DNA from: an uncultured bacterium
Lineage (GTDB): Bacteria > Actinomycetota > Coriobacteriia > Coriobacteriales > Coriobacteriaceae
Direction of reading: 5' to 3'
Assembly: GCA_905215505.1 (NCBI GenBank)
Contig: CAJMPU010000003.1
Span: 1-64,000 of the forward strand
DNA: 64,000 nt
The translations under genes were made by a program, and so were the position numbers. The notes under the pieces are model-generated. The model saw nothing but the letters and a program-made list of their open reading frames with translations. It was not told where the DNA came from and made no database searches. Positions 56,911 to 64,000 of the stretch are shown here, in pieces; position 1 is the stretch's first letter; the number at the start of each line of letters is the position of its first letter.

Positions 56911-57076
56911 GGTGGGGCACCTCGCTTACAATATGCAATCATTAAGATAAATGATACAAGCTTACGACAATATTCAAAAGAAAGCGATCGTTCGAAATGG
57001 GGGGCTAAAAGGCCCTATTGGGCTTCGATTCGATCTCTAATAGGAATATTTGCCTCCCCTCATTCTGGGCGAGGGG

Positions 57077-57232
57077 TCAAAAATTGAGTTCACGAGTTTT
57101 GCGCAATACTATTCTCACTAAACCCGCTATTTTCACTATAAGCACTATAAAAACGACGGGGACGATGACGAGAGTATTGTGGCGTACGATAACCAAGCCG
57201 TTTAAGCCGGCACCCTTGTCTTGAATCTCCAT
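57077..57232 (-). CDS. Small 51-residue membrane protein (candidate)
   Basis: The frame from ATG 57232 to TGA 57077 codes 51 residues: a short polar start, one long Val/Ile-rich hydrophobic helix (about residues 20-43, TLVIVPVVFIVLIVKIAG) and a basic tail (LRKTRELNF). The ribosome site is weak (AGATATAG). After the stop, CCCCTC...GAGGGG could terminate it on the minus strand. It is upstream of the 56263-56910 gene in the same direction. Coding is supported only by composition. Confidence 0.4.
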   Translation of the reverse strand: MEIQDKGAGLNGLVIVRHNTLVIVPVVFIVLIVKIAGLVRIVLRKTRELNF

Positions 57233-57277
57233 CTATATCTGCGCGAACGGGCTATCGGTGGCTCTCGATTTCGTCGC

Positions 57278-57317
57278 TGTGTTCTCGTTGGATCTTGTGG
57301 GACGCTAAAAATAGACT
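57278..57317. repeat. 40-bp direct repeat, right copy
   Basis: Copy of 56151-56190 with four mismatches, in the same orientation. Like the left copy, it is followed closely by a CCACCACAAAGG palindrome (complete here, a half-unit there). Confidence 0.7.
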
Positions 57318-57319
57318 GG

Positions 57320-57356
57320 GACCACCACAAAGGGGACAGGCACCTTTGTGGTGGTT
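57320..57356. repeat. Complete GGGACAGG palindrome
   Basis: GACCACCACAAAGG with CCTTTGTGGTGGTTC around GGACAGGCA, the same unit as at 16991 but without a T-run. Confidence 0.75.
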
Positions 57357-57360
57357 CCGT

Positions 57361-57580
57361 TTGTCTCGATCTGTAACATCTGGGCTGTTGGAAGTAAGCC
57401 TGCTGTTACAGATTTAGATTTTCAGATGAGCCTTCGTGGCTTGTCTCGATCTGTAACAGTTAGACCCTAATTTGCCGAGTAGATGTTACAGATTGAGACA
57501 AACGGTTGCCGCTGGTCATTTCATCTCGATCTGTAACATCTAGGATCAAAAATGGCTGCTAGATGTTATAGATCGAGATG
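57361..57580. repeat. Three tandem TCTCGATCTGTAACA palindromes
   Basis: Units at 57363-57415, 57441-57502 and 57532-57580. Each starts TCTCGATCTGTAACA and ends with its inverted copy (TGTTACAGATTGAGAC and variants), with unrelated loops. Unit 3 has 21-nt arms with one mismatch. They lie 180-390 bp upstream of clpB. Confidence 0.8.
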
Positions 57581-57637
57581 GTAGTGCGCCTGGGCAGCGA
57601 CGGGCTGACATCTCAGTACCCTATCCATCAATCACTC

Positions 57638-57676
57638 AGAAAATTTTATATATAGAGACTTAGATTTGTGTATAAG
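57638..57676 (+). promoter_or_regulatory. Shared upstream block of clpB
   Basis: AT-rich block with GACTTAGATTTGTGTAT, near-identical to 49044-49080 before dnaK. The CTTAGA...TATAAG inverted pair sits at its right end. It is likely a heat-shock promoter or HspR site. Confidence 0.6.
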
Positions 57677-57756
57677 ATCGCGCAAAGCTGGCAACAATAC
57701 TTCTCGAACAACGTGAAGCCGCCCCGTAGGGCGGCCGCCCCAAGAGAGGTGATTCC

Positions 57757-60384
57757 ATGAGAATCGATAAGCTAGCAATGACGTCGCGCGAGGCGCTGCA
57801 GACCGCCATGAGCACGGCTGCCGACGCGCAGGCCGGCGCGGTGGAGCCGATTCACCTGCTGTCCGCCCTGCTTGGTGCCGGCGAGCGCAATATCTCCGTG
57901 ATCATCGAGCGCATCGGCGCCGACCCGGCCCAGCTTGCACGCTCCACACAAGATGCCATCGACCGCGCGCCCAAGGTTTCGGGCGAGGGCCAGCAGATGG
58001 GCCTGTCCAATGAGCTCGTCCGCGTCATCGAGAAGGCCGAGAAGAAGGCCACCAAGATGGGCGACAGCTTTGTGGTGACCGAGCATTTGCTGATGGCGCT
58101 TGCCGAGGACAAGGGCGAGGCTGGTCGTGTACTGCGCGACGCCGGCGTTACCAAGGAGCGCATCGAGCAGGTCTATGAGGAGCTGCGTGGCGATGACCGC
58201 GTGACGTCTGCCGAGGACAAGACCCAGTTTGAGGCGCTGGAGCAGTATGGCCGCAACATCTGCGACCTGGCCCGCGCCGGCAAGCTCGACCCGGTCATCG
58301 GCCGTACCGACGAGATCCGTCGTACTATTCAGGTCCTGTCCCGCCGCACCAAGAACAACCCCGTGCTCATCGGCGAGCCGGGCGTCGGCAAGACGGCCAT
58401 CGTCGAGGGCATCGCCCAGCGTATCGTGGCCGGCGACGTGCCGAGCACCCTGCGCGATCGCGACCTCATCGAGCTCGACATGAGCGCGCTGGTCGCCGGC
58501 GCCAAGTACCGCGGCGAGTTCGAGGACCGCTTGAAGGCTGTGCTCAAGGAAGTGCAAAAGTCCGAGGGCAAGGTCATCCTGTTCATCGATGAGCTCCACA
58601 CCATCGTGGGCGCGGGTGCCACCGAGGGCTCCATGGACGCCGGCAATATCCTCAAGCCGGCGCTCGCTCGTGGCGACCTGCACGCGATCGGCGCGACCAC
58701 GCTTGACGAATACCGCAAGTACATCGAGAAGGACGCGGCGCTCGCCCGTCGTTTCCAGACCGTTATGGTGAGCGAGCCTACCGTCGAGGACACCATCTCG
58801 ATCCTGCGTGGCCTCAAGGAGAAGTACGAGATCTTCCACGGCGTGCATATCACCGATAGCGCGCTCGTGGCAGCTGCCGACCTCTCCGATCGCTACATCG
58901 CCGACCGCTTCCTGCCCGACAAGGCCATCGACCTGGTCGATGAGGCGGCAAGCCGCCTGCGCATGGAGCTCGACAGCATGCCGGTCGAGATCGATGCCAC
59001 CACGCGTCAGCTCACCCAGCTGCAGATCGAGGAGCAGGCGCTCATGAAGGAGACCGACGACGCCTCCAAGGAGCGTCTGGAGGCCCTGCGCCAAGAGATT
59101 GCCGAGGTCCAAGAAAAGCTCAACGTGCAAAAGGCCGGCTGGCTCAACCAGAAGAACGCCATCGACCACGTGCAGGAGCTCAAGGGACAGCTTGACGAGG
59201 CCAAGAGCGAAGAGGAGCGTGCGACGCGCAACGGCGACCTGGGCCGTGCGTCCGAGCTGCGCTACTCCGTGATTCCGGGCCTGCAGCAGCAGATTCAGGA
59301 TTCCGAGGCTGCGCTCGAGGCGCAAAAGCAGCAGGACGGCGAGGGCCTCAACGAGCAGGTGACCTCCGATGAGATCGCTGAGGTCGTGAGCGCTTGGACC
59401 GGCGTGCCCGTCTCCAAGATGATGCAGGGCGAGCTCGACAAGCTGAAGGGCTTGGAGGGCGAGCTGCATAAGCGCGTCATCGGCCAGGACGAGGCGGTCT
59501 CCGCTGTCGCCGCGGCCGTGCGTCGCAGCCGTGCGGGCCTCTCCGATCCGGACAAGCCCATCGGCAGCTTCTTCTTCCTGGGCCCCACCGGCGTGGGCAA
59601 GACCGAGCTCGCCAAGGCGCTTGCCGAGTGCCTGTTCGATGACGAGCGTGCGCTCGTGCGTATCGACATGTCCGAGTACATGGAGAAGTTCAGCGTCCAA
59701 CGTCTGATCGGTGCGCCTCCGGGATACGTGGGTTACGACGAGGGCGGCCAGCTTACCGAGGCCGTGCGCCGTCGTCCGTACTCCGTGATTTTGCTCGACG
59801 AGATGGAGAAGGCTCATCCGGATGTCTTTAACGTGCTGCTGCAGGTGCTTGATGACGGCCGTCTGACCGATGGCCAGGGTCGCCAGGTGTCCTTCAAGAA
59901 CACGATCATCATCATGACGTCTAACGTGGGCTCCAAGGCCATCGCCGATCTGTCCGGTAAGGACGAGGAGGAGATGCGCCATCAGGTCGACGCCGCCATG
60001 GCTCAGACCTTCCGCCCCGAGTTCCTCAACCGTATCGACGATATCGTGGTGTTCCATCCGCTCGGCATGGCGCAGATCGAGAAGATCGTCGACATCCAGC
60101 TTGCCGACGTCCGCGCGCGTCTGGCCAAGGAGCGCATGACGCTTGCCATCACCCCGGCGGCCAAGCAGATGCTCGCCGTGGGTGGCCTGGACCCCGTGTT
60201 CGGTGCCCGTCCGCTCAAGCGCCTGGTCCAGCGCGAGGTCGTGGACGCCATCGCCGCCGCCATCATCGACGGTACGGTGCGCGAGGGCGATCAGGTGACG
60301 GTCGATGCCGACAAGGACGGCGGCTTTACCGTCGTGTGCGACAACACGCCGTCTGCTACCTACGAGGTCCCCGACGCCGAGTAG
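57757..60384 (+). CDS. clpB: Disaggregase ClpB (Hsp100)
   Basis: 875 residues, ATG at 57757 after AGAGAGGTG. Two N-terminal Clp repeats, then the first AAA+ module (Walker A GEPGVGKT, Walker [11 protein letters not shown]), the coiled-coil middle domain (near residues 400-530) and the second AAA+ module ([25 protein letters not shown]). It lacks the ClpP-binding IGF loop expected of proteolytic Clps. It rescues aggregated proteins with DnaK. Regulation by HspR is expected from the shared upstream block. Confidence 0.97.
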   Translation: MRIDKLAMTSREALQTAMSTAADAQAGAVEPIHLLSALLGAGERNISVIIERIGADPAQLARSTQDAIDRAPKVSGEGQQMGLSNELVRVIEKAEKKATKMGDSFVVTEHLLMALAEDKGEAGRVLRDAGVTKERIEQVYEELRGDDRVTSAEDKTQFEALEQYGRNICDLARAGKLDPVIGRTDEIRRTIQVLSRRTKNNPVLIGEPGVGKTAIVEGIAQRIVAGDVPSTLRDRDLIELDMSALVAGAKYRGEFEDRLKAVLKEVQKSEGKVILFIDELHTIVGAGATEGSMDAGNILKPALARGDLHAIGATTLDEYRKYIEKDAALARRFQTVMVSEPTVEDTISILRGLKEKYEIFHGVHITDSALVAAADLSDRYIADRFLPDKAIDLVDEAASRLRMELDSMPVEIDATTRQLTQLQIEEQALMKETDDASKERLEALRQEIAEVQEKLNVQKAGWLNQKNAIDHVQELKGQLDEAKSEEERATRNGDLGRASELRYSVIPGLQQQIQDSEAALEAQKQQDGEGLNEQVTSDEIAEVVSAWTGVPVSKMMQGELDKLKGLEGELHKRVIGQDEAVSAVAAAVRRSRAGLSDPDKPIGSFFFLGPTGVGKTELAKALAECLFDDERALVRIDMSEYMEKFSVQRLIGAPPGYVGYDEGGQLTEAVRRRPYSVILLDEMEKAHPDVFNVLLQVLDDGRLTDGQGRQVSFKNTIIIMTSNVGSKAIADLSGKDEEEMRHQVDAAMAQTFRPEFLNRIDDIVVFHPLGMAQIEKIVDIQLADVRARLAKERMTLAITPAAKQMLAVGGLDPVFGARPLKRLVQREVVDAIAAAIIDGTVREGDQVTVDADKDGGFTVVCDNTPSATYEVPDAE

Positions 60385-60429
60385 ATTTATGGGACATGCC
60401 TTAAAATCTGCCAGCCGTCTCTAAACGCC

Positions 60430-60466
60430 AAGGGCGGCGGATCCAATTGGGTCCGCCGCCCTTTTT
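60430..60466 (+). terminator. Terminator after clpB
   Basis: AAGGGCGGCGGA pairs with TCCGCCGCCCTT across TCCAATTGGG, followed by TTT. Confidence 0.9.
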
Positions 60467-60518
60467 CGTGCGACAATCGATAATGTTGAACACGATTGCA
60501 TGGCAAGGAGATATGCAG

Positions 60519-60713
60519 ATGATAGACAAGAACAAGACGAATGCGCCGGTCGCCAACGCCGCGCCGGCCGCGCCCAAGCCTGCACCCAAGCCTGTGCCCA
60601 AGCCGCGCGACCCCTACATCCGTGCCGAGAACGAGGATGACGACGGCTACGATCCTTATAGCGATCGTCGCCCCGAGCGCGAGCCCCTCTTCGAAGCCGA
60701 CCCCTGGCGTTAA
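60519..60713 (+). CDS. Small Pro-rich acidic protein
   Basis: 64 residues; the ATG at 60519 is eight bases after AAGGAG, while the ATG at 60513 is too close. The N-terminal half repeats AAPKPAPKPVPKP. The C-terminal half is acidic and aromatic (YIRAENEDDDGYDPYSD) and ends in EADPWR. It is likely disordered. No family is recognised. The good ribosome site and position after a terminator support it being real. Confidence 0.65.
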   Translation: MIDKNKTNAPVANAAPAAPKPAPKPVPKPRDPYIRAENEDDDGYDPYSDRRPEREPLFEADPWR

Positions 60714-60747
60714 GTAGCTCATTTGGGACGGGGCTTTTTTAGCTACT
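60713..60747. repeat. AGTAGCT-TTGGGACGGGG palindrome
   Basis: AGTAGCT (60713-60719) and AGCTACT (60741-60747) enclose CATTTGGGACGGGGCTTTTTT. It has the same layout as the GGGGAC family and, with its T-run, may terminate the small gene. Confidence 0.65.
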
Positions 60748-60853
60748 TTGTTTTCGGCTAGAGGCGTTCATGCCTGCCCCCCTCGGCCGCTCGATATCCT
60801 CCGGGAGGGGCCACTAATAGAAAACTTGCTTATCCATTAATCAAGATACGCAT

Positions 60854-60913
60854 AATCTTGCTCTCCTGCTAATCAAGAATCGTTATAATCTTGATTAGCA
60901 GGAGAGCAAGATT
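60854..60913. promoter_or_regulatory. 25-bp perfect inverted repeat with promoter core
   Basis: Arms at 60854-60878 (AATCTTGCTCTCCTGCTAAT...) and 60889-60913 are perfectly complementary. The loop contains a TATAAT (60884-60889). A related half-palindrome CAAGATACGCATAATCTTG lies just upstream (60842-60860). It ends nine bases before the ATPase ATG, so the ribosome site falls in the right arm. It could be an operator or a translation-blocking stem. Confidence 0.65.
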
Positions 60914-60921
60914 GGAGAATT

Positions 60922-62274
60922 ATGGCATTCAACGACTTGGTGGCTCAAAAAATAAAGGACTTTGAGCAACAGGGGATTCCGCAGGTCTTTGAGCGCGACC
61001 TTGATCTGGGCAACCCGCAGGAGCCAAAGCGCGACAACATCGTATATGTGATTGTGGGCGCCCGTCGTTGTGGAAAGACGTATCGCCTGTATCAGGAGAT
61101 ACGGCGGCTTCAGGGCCAAGGCGTCGAGCTTGACCGGATGCTATATTTCAATTTTGAGGATGAGCGCTTGCGTCCGTATGAGCCATCGCTACTAGCGGAC
61201 GTGCTCGATACATTCTATGCACTATATCCTGCTGCTCGAGGCGAGGGCGCCTACCTTTTCTTTGACGAGATCCAGGAAATACCCGAATGGGGTGCGTTTC
61301 TGCGACGCGTGGTCGATACGGAGAAGGCGACCGTTTACGTGACGGGATCTTCTTCTAAGATGCTGTCCTCAGAACTTAAGAGCGAGTTCAGGGGCCGTTC
61401 TCTTGTGCGAGAGCTTTTTCCGTTGAGTTTTTCGGAATACGTCCGATATAAGACGGGGAGCGTTCCTGAGTCGAACGCACCCTTCTCCTCGAGCGATGCA
61501 GCGTTGCTCCGACACCATCTGGTCGGATATCTCGAGCGAGGGGGATTCATCGCGACACTTGAGCAGACGCCCGCAGACGCGATTCAGCTGCTACAGGAAT
61601 ATGCGTCGCGAACGGTCGCCATGGACGTCGTTGAACGTTACGACGTCAAGAACCCCCGTTTGGCCTCGCTGTTTCTGGCGCGGTGCATGGCATCTTCGGG
61701 ACGAGAGCTGTCAGTGAACAAAGTGTACAACGAGTTCAAGAGCAGACAGATATCCGTCAGTCGAAATACGCTCAGCGACTTACTTGAGTATTACGAGGAC
61801 GCCTACCTGCTGTTTTCGGTGCCGGAGTTCACGCGTTCGCTTGCAAATAATACGCGGTCTGCGTCTAAGGTCTACGCCGTCGATCCTGCGATGTTCGGAG
61901 CGTTCTCCCCCGCATCGGCATTGGATCATGGTCAGAGGCTCGAGACCGCGGTGTTCAATGCGCTCAGAAGAAGGACCCCCGCCGTGCGGCCCGGTTCGGT
62001 TTGCCGCCTGCTGATTAAAGATAAGAATAAAAGCCATGAGGTGGACTTTGTGGCTGGGGATGCACTGCTCATGCAGGCTTACGGCCTGATTCAGGTAAGT
62101 GTGGATATGACAAGCGAGAAAACGCGCGAGCGCGAAATTGCCGCGCTCGATGCCGCGATGGCCCAGTTTGATCTTGGCGAGTCGGTAATCGTTACCATGG
62201 ATGAGCAGGCCGATATTCCATGCAAACACGGCGTGGTACATGCTGTGCCCGCATGGAAGTGGCTCCTTTCCTAA
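60922..62274 (+). CDS. AAA_14/DUF4143 ATPase
   Basis: 450 residues. The AAA_14 ATPase has Walker A VGARRCGKTYRL (variant of GxxxxGKT) and Walker B YLFFDEIQEI, with a sensor VTGSSSKML. The C-terminal DUF4143 region (residues 200-420) looks like a winged-helix plus a PD-(D/E)XK-like fold (KDKNKSHEVDFV). These proteins are common, often mobile, and of unknown function; some behave as toxin- or defence-associated ATPases. Lower GC than neighbours and the inverted repeat upstream hint at transfer. Confidence 0.85.
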   Translation: MAFNDLVAQKIKDFEQQGIPQVFERDLDLGNPQEPKRDNIVYVIVGARRCGKTYRLYQEIRRLQGQGVELDRMLYFNFEDERLRPYEPSLLADVLDTFYALYPAARGEGAYLFFDEIQEIPEWGAFLRRVVDTEKATVYVTGSSSKMLSSELKSEFRGRSLVRELFPLSFSEYVRYKTGSVPESNAPFSSSDAALLRHHLVGYLERGGFIATLEQTPADAIQLLQEYASRTVAMDVVERYDVKNPRLASLFLARCMASSGRELSVNKVYNEFKSRQISVSRNTLSDLLEYYEDAYLLFSVPEFTRSLANNTRSASKVYAVDPAMFGAFSPASALDHGQRLETAVFNALRRRTPAVRPGSVCRLLIKDKNKSHEVDFVAGDALLMQAYGLIQVSVDMTSEKTREREIAALDAAMAQFDLGESVIVTMDEQADIPCKHGVVHAVPAWKWLLS

Positions 62275-62318
62275 TCGTCTATGGATTTGCGAGGCCAGGA
62301 CTCAGGTGTCATGGTCCG

Positions 62319-63815
62319 CTAGTCCTGGGCCTTGATGCTCGGCAGGAGAATCTGGGCGAGGTAGTCGGTCTCGAGTTTGGTCGCAGCGTCGGCCTTGCCG
62401 TCTTTGCCGACCAGTACGTTCTTGATCTGGCTATAGGTGTAGCGGTTGCCGGTCGTGAGCTCGACAAGCTCAATGGCCGAGTCCATAGGGTAGGTCGACA
62501 CGGGATTCTGCGTCCGTCCGTTGATGGTCTGGGGCACCACGTACGGATAGACGGGACCGCTGGCGTAGACGGTATAACCGTTGCCTAGGTTGGCCGCACC
62601 CAAAACCGTATCGCCCTCATCGGGCGTAAAGCTCTCGCCCTCGCGCACTGCGACGAGCGTCACAATCGGTGTATCGCTGTCGCCGGCAAGATAGATGCAT
62701 AGCGTGCTGCCATTTTGCCAAGTCTCGACCTTGCCGTACCACTCGACGGGGATATCGAGCTGGTAGAGGTCGGTTGCCTTGTGGCGGGCGTCGGCATCAC
62801 GGGCCGCCTGTGCCTTTTGCGCGCTCACGGCATTGACGGCGGCGTCGCGCCGCGCGGTTGCCGCCTGCTGGAGCACCTTGGCGGTGGCGGCGGAGCTCGC
62901 GCCTCCCTCCTCGGCATATTTGGCGGCGGCATCGATCTGGTCGTCAGTCACCGTGTCGGCCGAAGGCACCTTGAGCTTAAAGGCGGCCTGGCTGCTTAGG
63001 TCCTGTCCGTCGCTCTTGATCGTGACCTGCGCCTTGGTGGTCGGGACGGTATAGATGGTGCCGTCGGCCGCGATGGGAGAGGCAGCGATGGAGAGCGTGT
63101 AATCGCCGGGCAGCAGTTTGATGCCGCGGCCGTGCTCGTCAACATAGAGCGTTTCGCTCACGGATGAGCCATCAGCGTCCTGACCGCTCACCTGTACGGG
63201 AATCTTAGAGCTGGTGGAACAGTCGAGGCCCGCGGCATGCACGCCAATCTGCACCGACATCATCGTGTGGGCATTGGCGGCGACAGCGGCAGCCTGCTCT
63301 CGCTGATATCCGTTCCAGGCAGCATAGCCTGCACCACCGGCGACGAGCGCGACGGCCACGACACCGGCGACCATCAGATTGCGGCGCTTGGGCGACATCT
63401 TGCGATGGCGAACCTCGGCCTCGCGTGCCGAGGGGACGGACGGAAGGGGAATATCGCCCATGGCGATGGTCTCGTCCACGGCTGGTGCGGAACCCAGGCC
63501 AGGAAGCTCGCGGGTCAGCGAATCCTCGGCCGGCAAGCTGTCGAGCAAGACGGTTTCCTCGCCCGTGTCGGATTCGAACTGATTGCCGGCCTCGCTTTCG
63601 GTGTCTTCGTGACCTGCCTCATCTTTGGCAGGCTCAACGTCGTCTGCATCCTGATCATCGAGCTGCGCCTCGATTTCCGGCTCATCCTGCACATTAACGC
63701 TCGAATCGTCAAACGTAATCTCGGCCAGCGCGATCTGGTCTAGACTCTCCAGGGCCTCGGCACACGCTTCTGCATCTTGGACCGCATCCTCTTGGCCCAT
63801 CGTCTCATCTTTCAT
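62319..63815 (-). CDS. Membrane-anchored protein with large acidic N-terminus
   Basis: 498 residues from the ATG at 63815, which follows GGGGGA. The first 150 residues are very acidic and probably disordered. One hydrophobic segment (NLMVAGVVAVALVAGGAGYAAW) at about residues 146-167 follows a KRR stretch, so the acidic part is cytosolic and the C-terminal 330 residues are outside. The outer part has a beta-rich Ig-like region and an Ala-rich helix. This topology resembles anti-sigma or kinase-linked surface proteins, but no specific family is recognised. Confidence 0.75.
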   Translation of the reverse strand: MKDETMGQEDAVQDAEACAEALESLDQIALAEITFDDSSVNVQDEPEIEAQLDDQDADDVEPAKDEAGHEDTESEAGNQFESDTGEETVLLDSLPAEDSLTRELPGLGSAPAVDETIAMGDIPLPSVPSAREAEVRHRKMSPKRRNLMVAGVVAVALVAGGAGYAAWNGYQREQAAAVAANAHTMMSVQIGVHAAGLDCSTSSKIPVQVSGQDADGSSVSETLYVDEHGRGIKLLPGDYTLSIAASPIAADGTIYTVPTTKAQVTIKSDGQDLSSQAAFKLKVPSADTVTDDQIDAAAKYAEEGGASSAATAKVLQQAATARRDAAVNAVSAQKAQAARDADARHKATDLYQLDIPVEWYGKVETWQNGSTLCIYLAGDSDTPIVTLVAVREGESFTPDEGDTVLGAANLGNGYTVYASGPVYPYVVPQTINGRTQNPVSTYPMDSAIELVELTTGNRYTYSQIKNVLVGKDGKADAATKLETDYLAQILLPSIKAQD

Positions 63816-63948
63816 ATATCCCCCAAGCTCAATATCGGGACAACAATGTACCCAAAAACGGGGCTCCATAGAGCCGCCGCATGATTTGAAATCCGATTTT
63901 ATATATGCGCGTGTTTTTGAATAGATGAATAGAGGCGCAACGACAAAA

Positions 63949-63985
63949 AGCCCCCGGAAAGCGAGCGAAACGCTTTTCGGGGGCT
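63949..63985 (-). terminator. Terminator of a gene beyond the right edge
   Basis: AGCCCCCGGAAAGCG pairs with CGCTTTTCGGGGGCT around AGCGAAA. On the minus strand it is followed by TTTTTG, so it ends a leftward gene outside the window. The gap 63816-63948 shows nothing else. Confidence 0.85.
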
Positions 63986-64000
63986 CTGCGAGACATTGGA

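Larger units (their letters stand above)
57233..57756. other. 524-bp gap upstream of clpB
   Basis: It holds the right direct repeat (57278-57317), a GGGACAGG palindrome (57320-57356), three tandem palindromes (57361-57580) and the dnaK-like block (57638-57676). A clear AGAGAGGTG ribosome site precedes clpB. No gene was recognised. Confidence 0.65.

Noticed and set aside
57018..57224. 68-codon plus-strand frame between the direct repeats
   Set aside because: It has no ribosome site and unlikely composition; the overlapping minus-strand 51-codon frame with a clean membrane helix is more plausible.
57361..57580. CRISPR array
   Set aside because: Three units with inverted arms, but unequal lengths, no spacer regularity and no cas genes; these are palindromes, not direct-repeat/spacer units.
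57772..60057. Long minus-strand frame opposite clpB
   Set aside because: It is Leu/Ala/His-rich with no motif and antisense to an unmistakable ClpB.

Overview
The window is about 64 kb of high-GC DNA with short gene gaps, many genes starting at a clear Shine-Dalgarno site, and long meaningless antisense reading frames. Gene content and style point to a gut actinobacterium of the class Coriobacteriia, most likely Collinsella. The evidence is a LuxR regulator with a polytopic membrane domain, a DnaK-GrpE-DnaJ-HspR locus, a PTS-rich sugar economy, nickel-hydrogenase maturation genes, NAD genes under a 3H-domain repressor, and DUF4428/zinc-ribbon proteins. The genus is an inference; no rRNA or tRNA gene was recognised.

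Layout. 0.2-4.1 kb: two membrane sensors and a NarL-type response regulator in an overlapping operon. 4.3-8.6 kb: a minus-strand operon of zinc-ribbon proteins (DUF4428, TFIIB-type ribbon membrane protein, SPFH protein) ending in a lipoprotein. 8.7-15.1 kb: a glycan locus with a DUF1593 nucleoside-hydrolase-like protein, a PHB-depolymerase-type esterase, a PTS IIBC and an apiosidase-like DUF4038 protein, with TAAAC/GTTTA palindromes between the divergent arms. 15.4-20.7 kb: a membrane LuxR regulator and an uncharacterised cell-envelope operon containing two paralogous lipoproteins. 20.8-24.7 kb: an MgtA-type ATPase with a leader ORF, then pyrE. 25-33.6 kb: an XRE-desulfoferrodoxin fusion, an RpiR regulator, a large glycosidase, an AraC regulator, a 6-phospho-beta-glucosidase, a PTS IIA and a lipoprotein. 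34-41.4 kb: gph, hypE-hypD-hypC, hypF, nikR, a small helical protein and trxA. 41.5-44.2 kb: an unknown protein and an AgrC/AgrA-like sensor-regulator pair. 44.4-48.6 kb: nadA-nadB-nadC-niaR and a ferredoxin. 49.2-53.5 kb: dnaK-grpE-dnaJ-hspR. 53.7-56.1 kb: an aconitase-family hydratase. 56.2-57.4 kb: a small AT-rich segment between direct repeats. 57.8-62.3 kb: clpB, a small acidic protein and a DUF4143 ATPase. 62.3-63.8 kb: an anchored surface-type protein.

How the genes may work together. The PTS IIBC at 12.2 kb lacks a IIA domain and could be served by the stand-alone IIA at 32.3 kb, which follows a GH1 phospho-glucosidase. nikR and the hyp genes form a nickel/hydrogenase-maturation block. 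The nad operon carries a 19-bp palindrome overlapping its promoter, a likely NiaR operator. dnaK and clpB share a near-identical upstream block and both are expected HspR targets.

The least expected content is between the genes: several families of structured repeats whose stems differ by compensating changes. These are (i) a two-copy element of about 150 bp after pyrE and after a lipoprotein gene, with a 12-bp TACC hairpin and a terminal GACC-AGAA-GGTC hairpin; (ii) a two-copy element of about 110 bp with a conserved TTGGCCGAA loop; (iii) more than a dozen short palindromes around a GGGGAC/GGGACAGG core that resemble REP sequences; (iv) two copies of a palindrome with an ATAATCTCCC arm; and (v) three tandem palindromes upstream of clpB.
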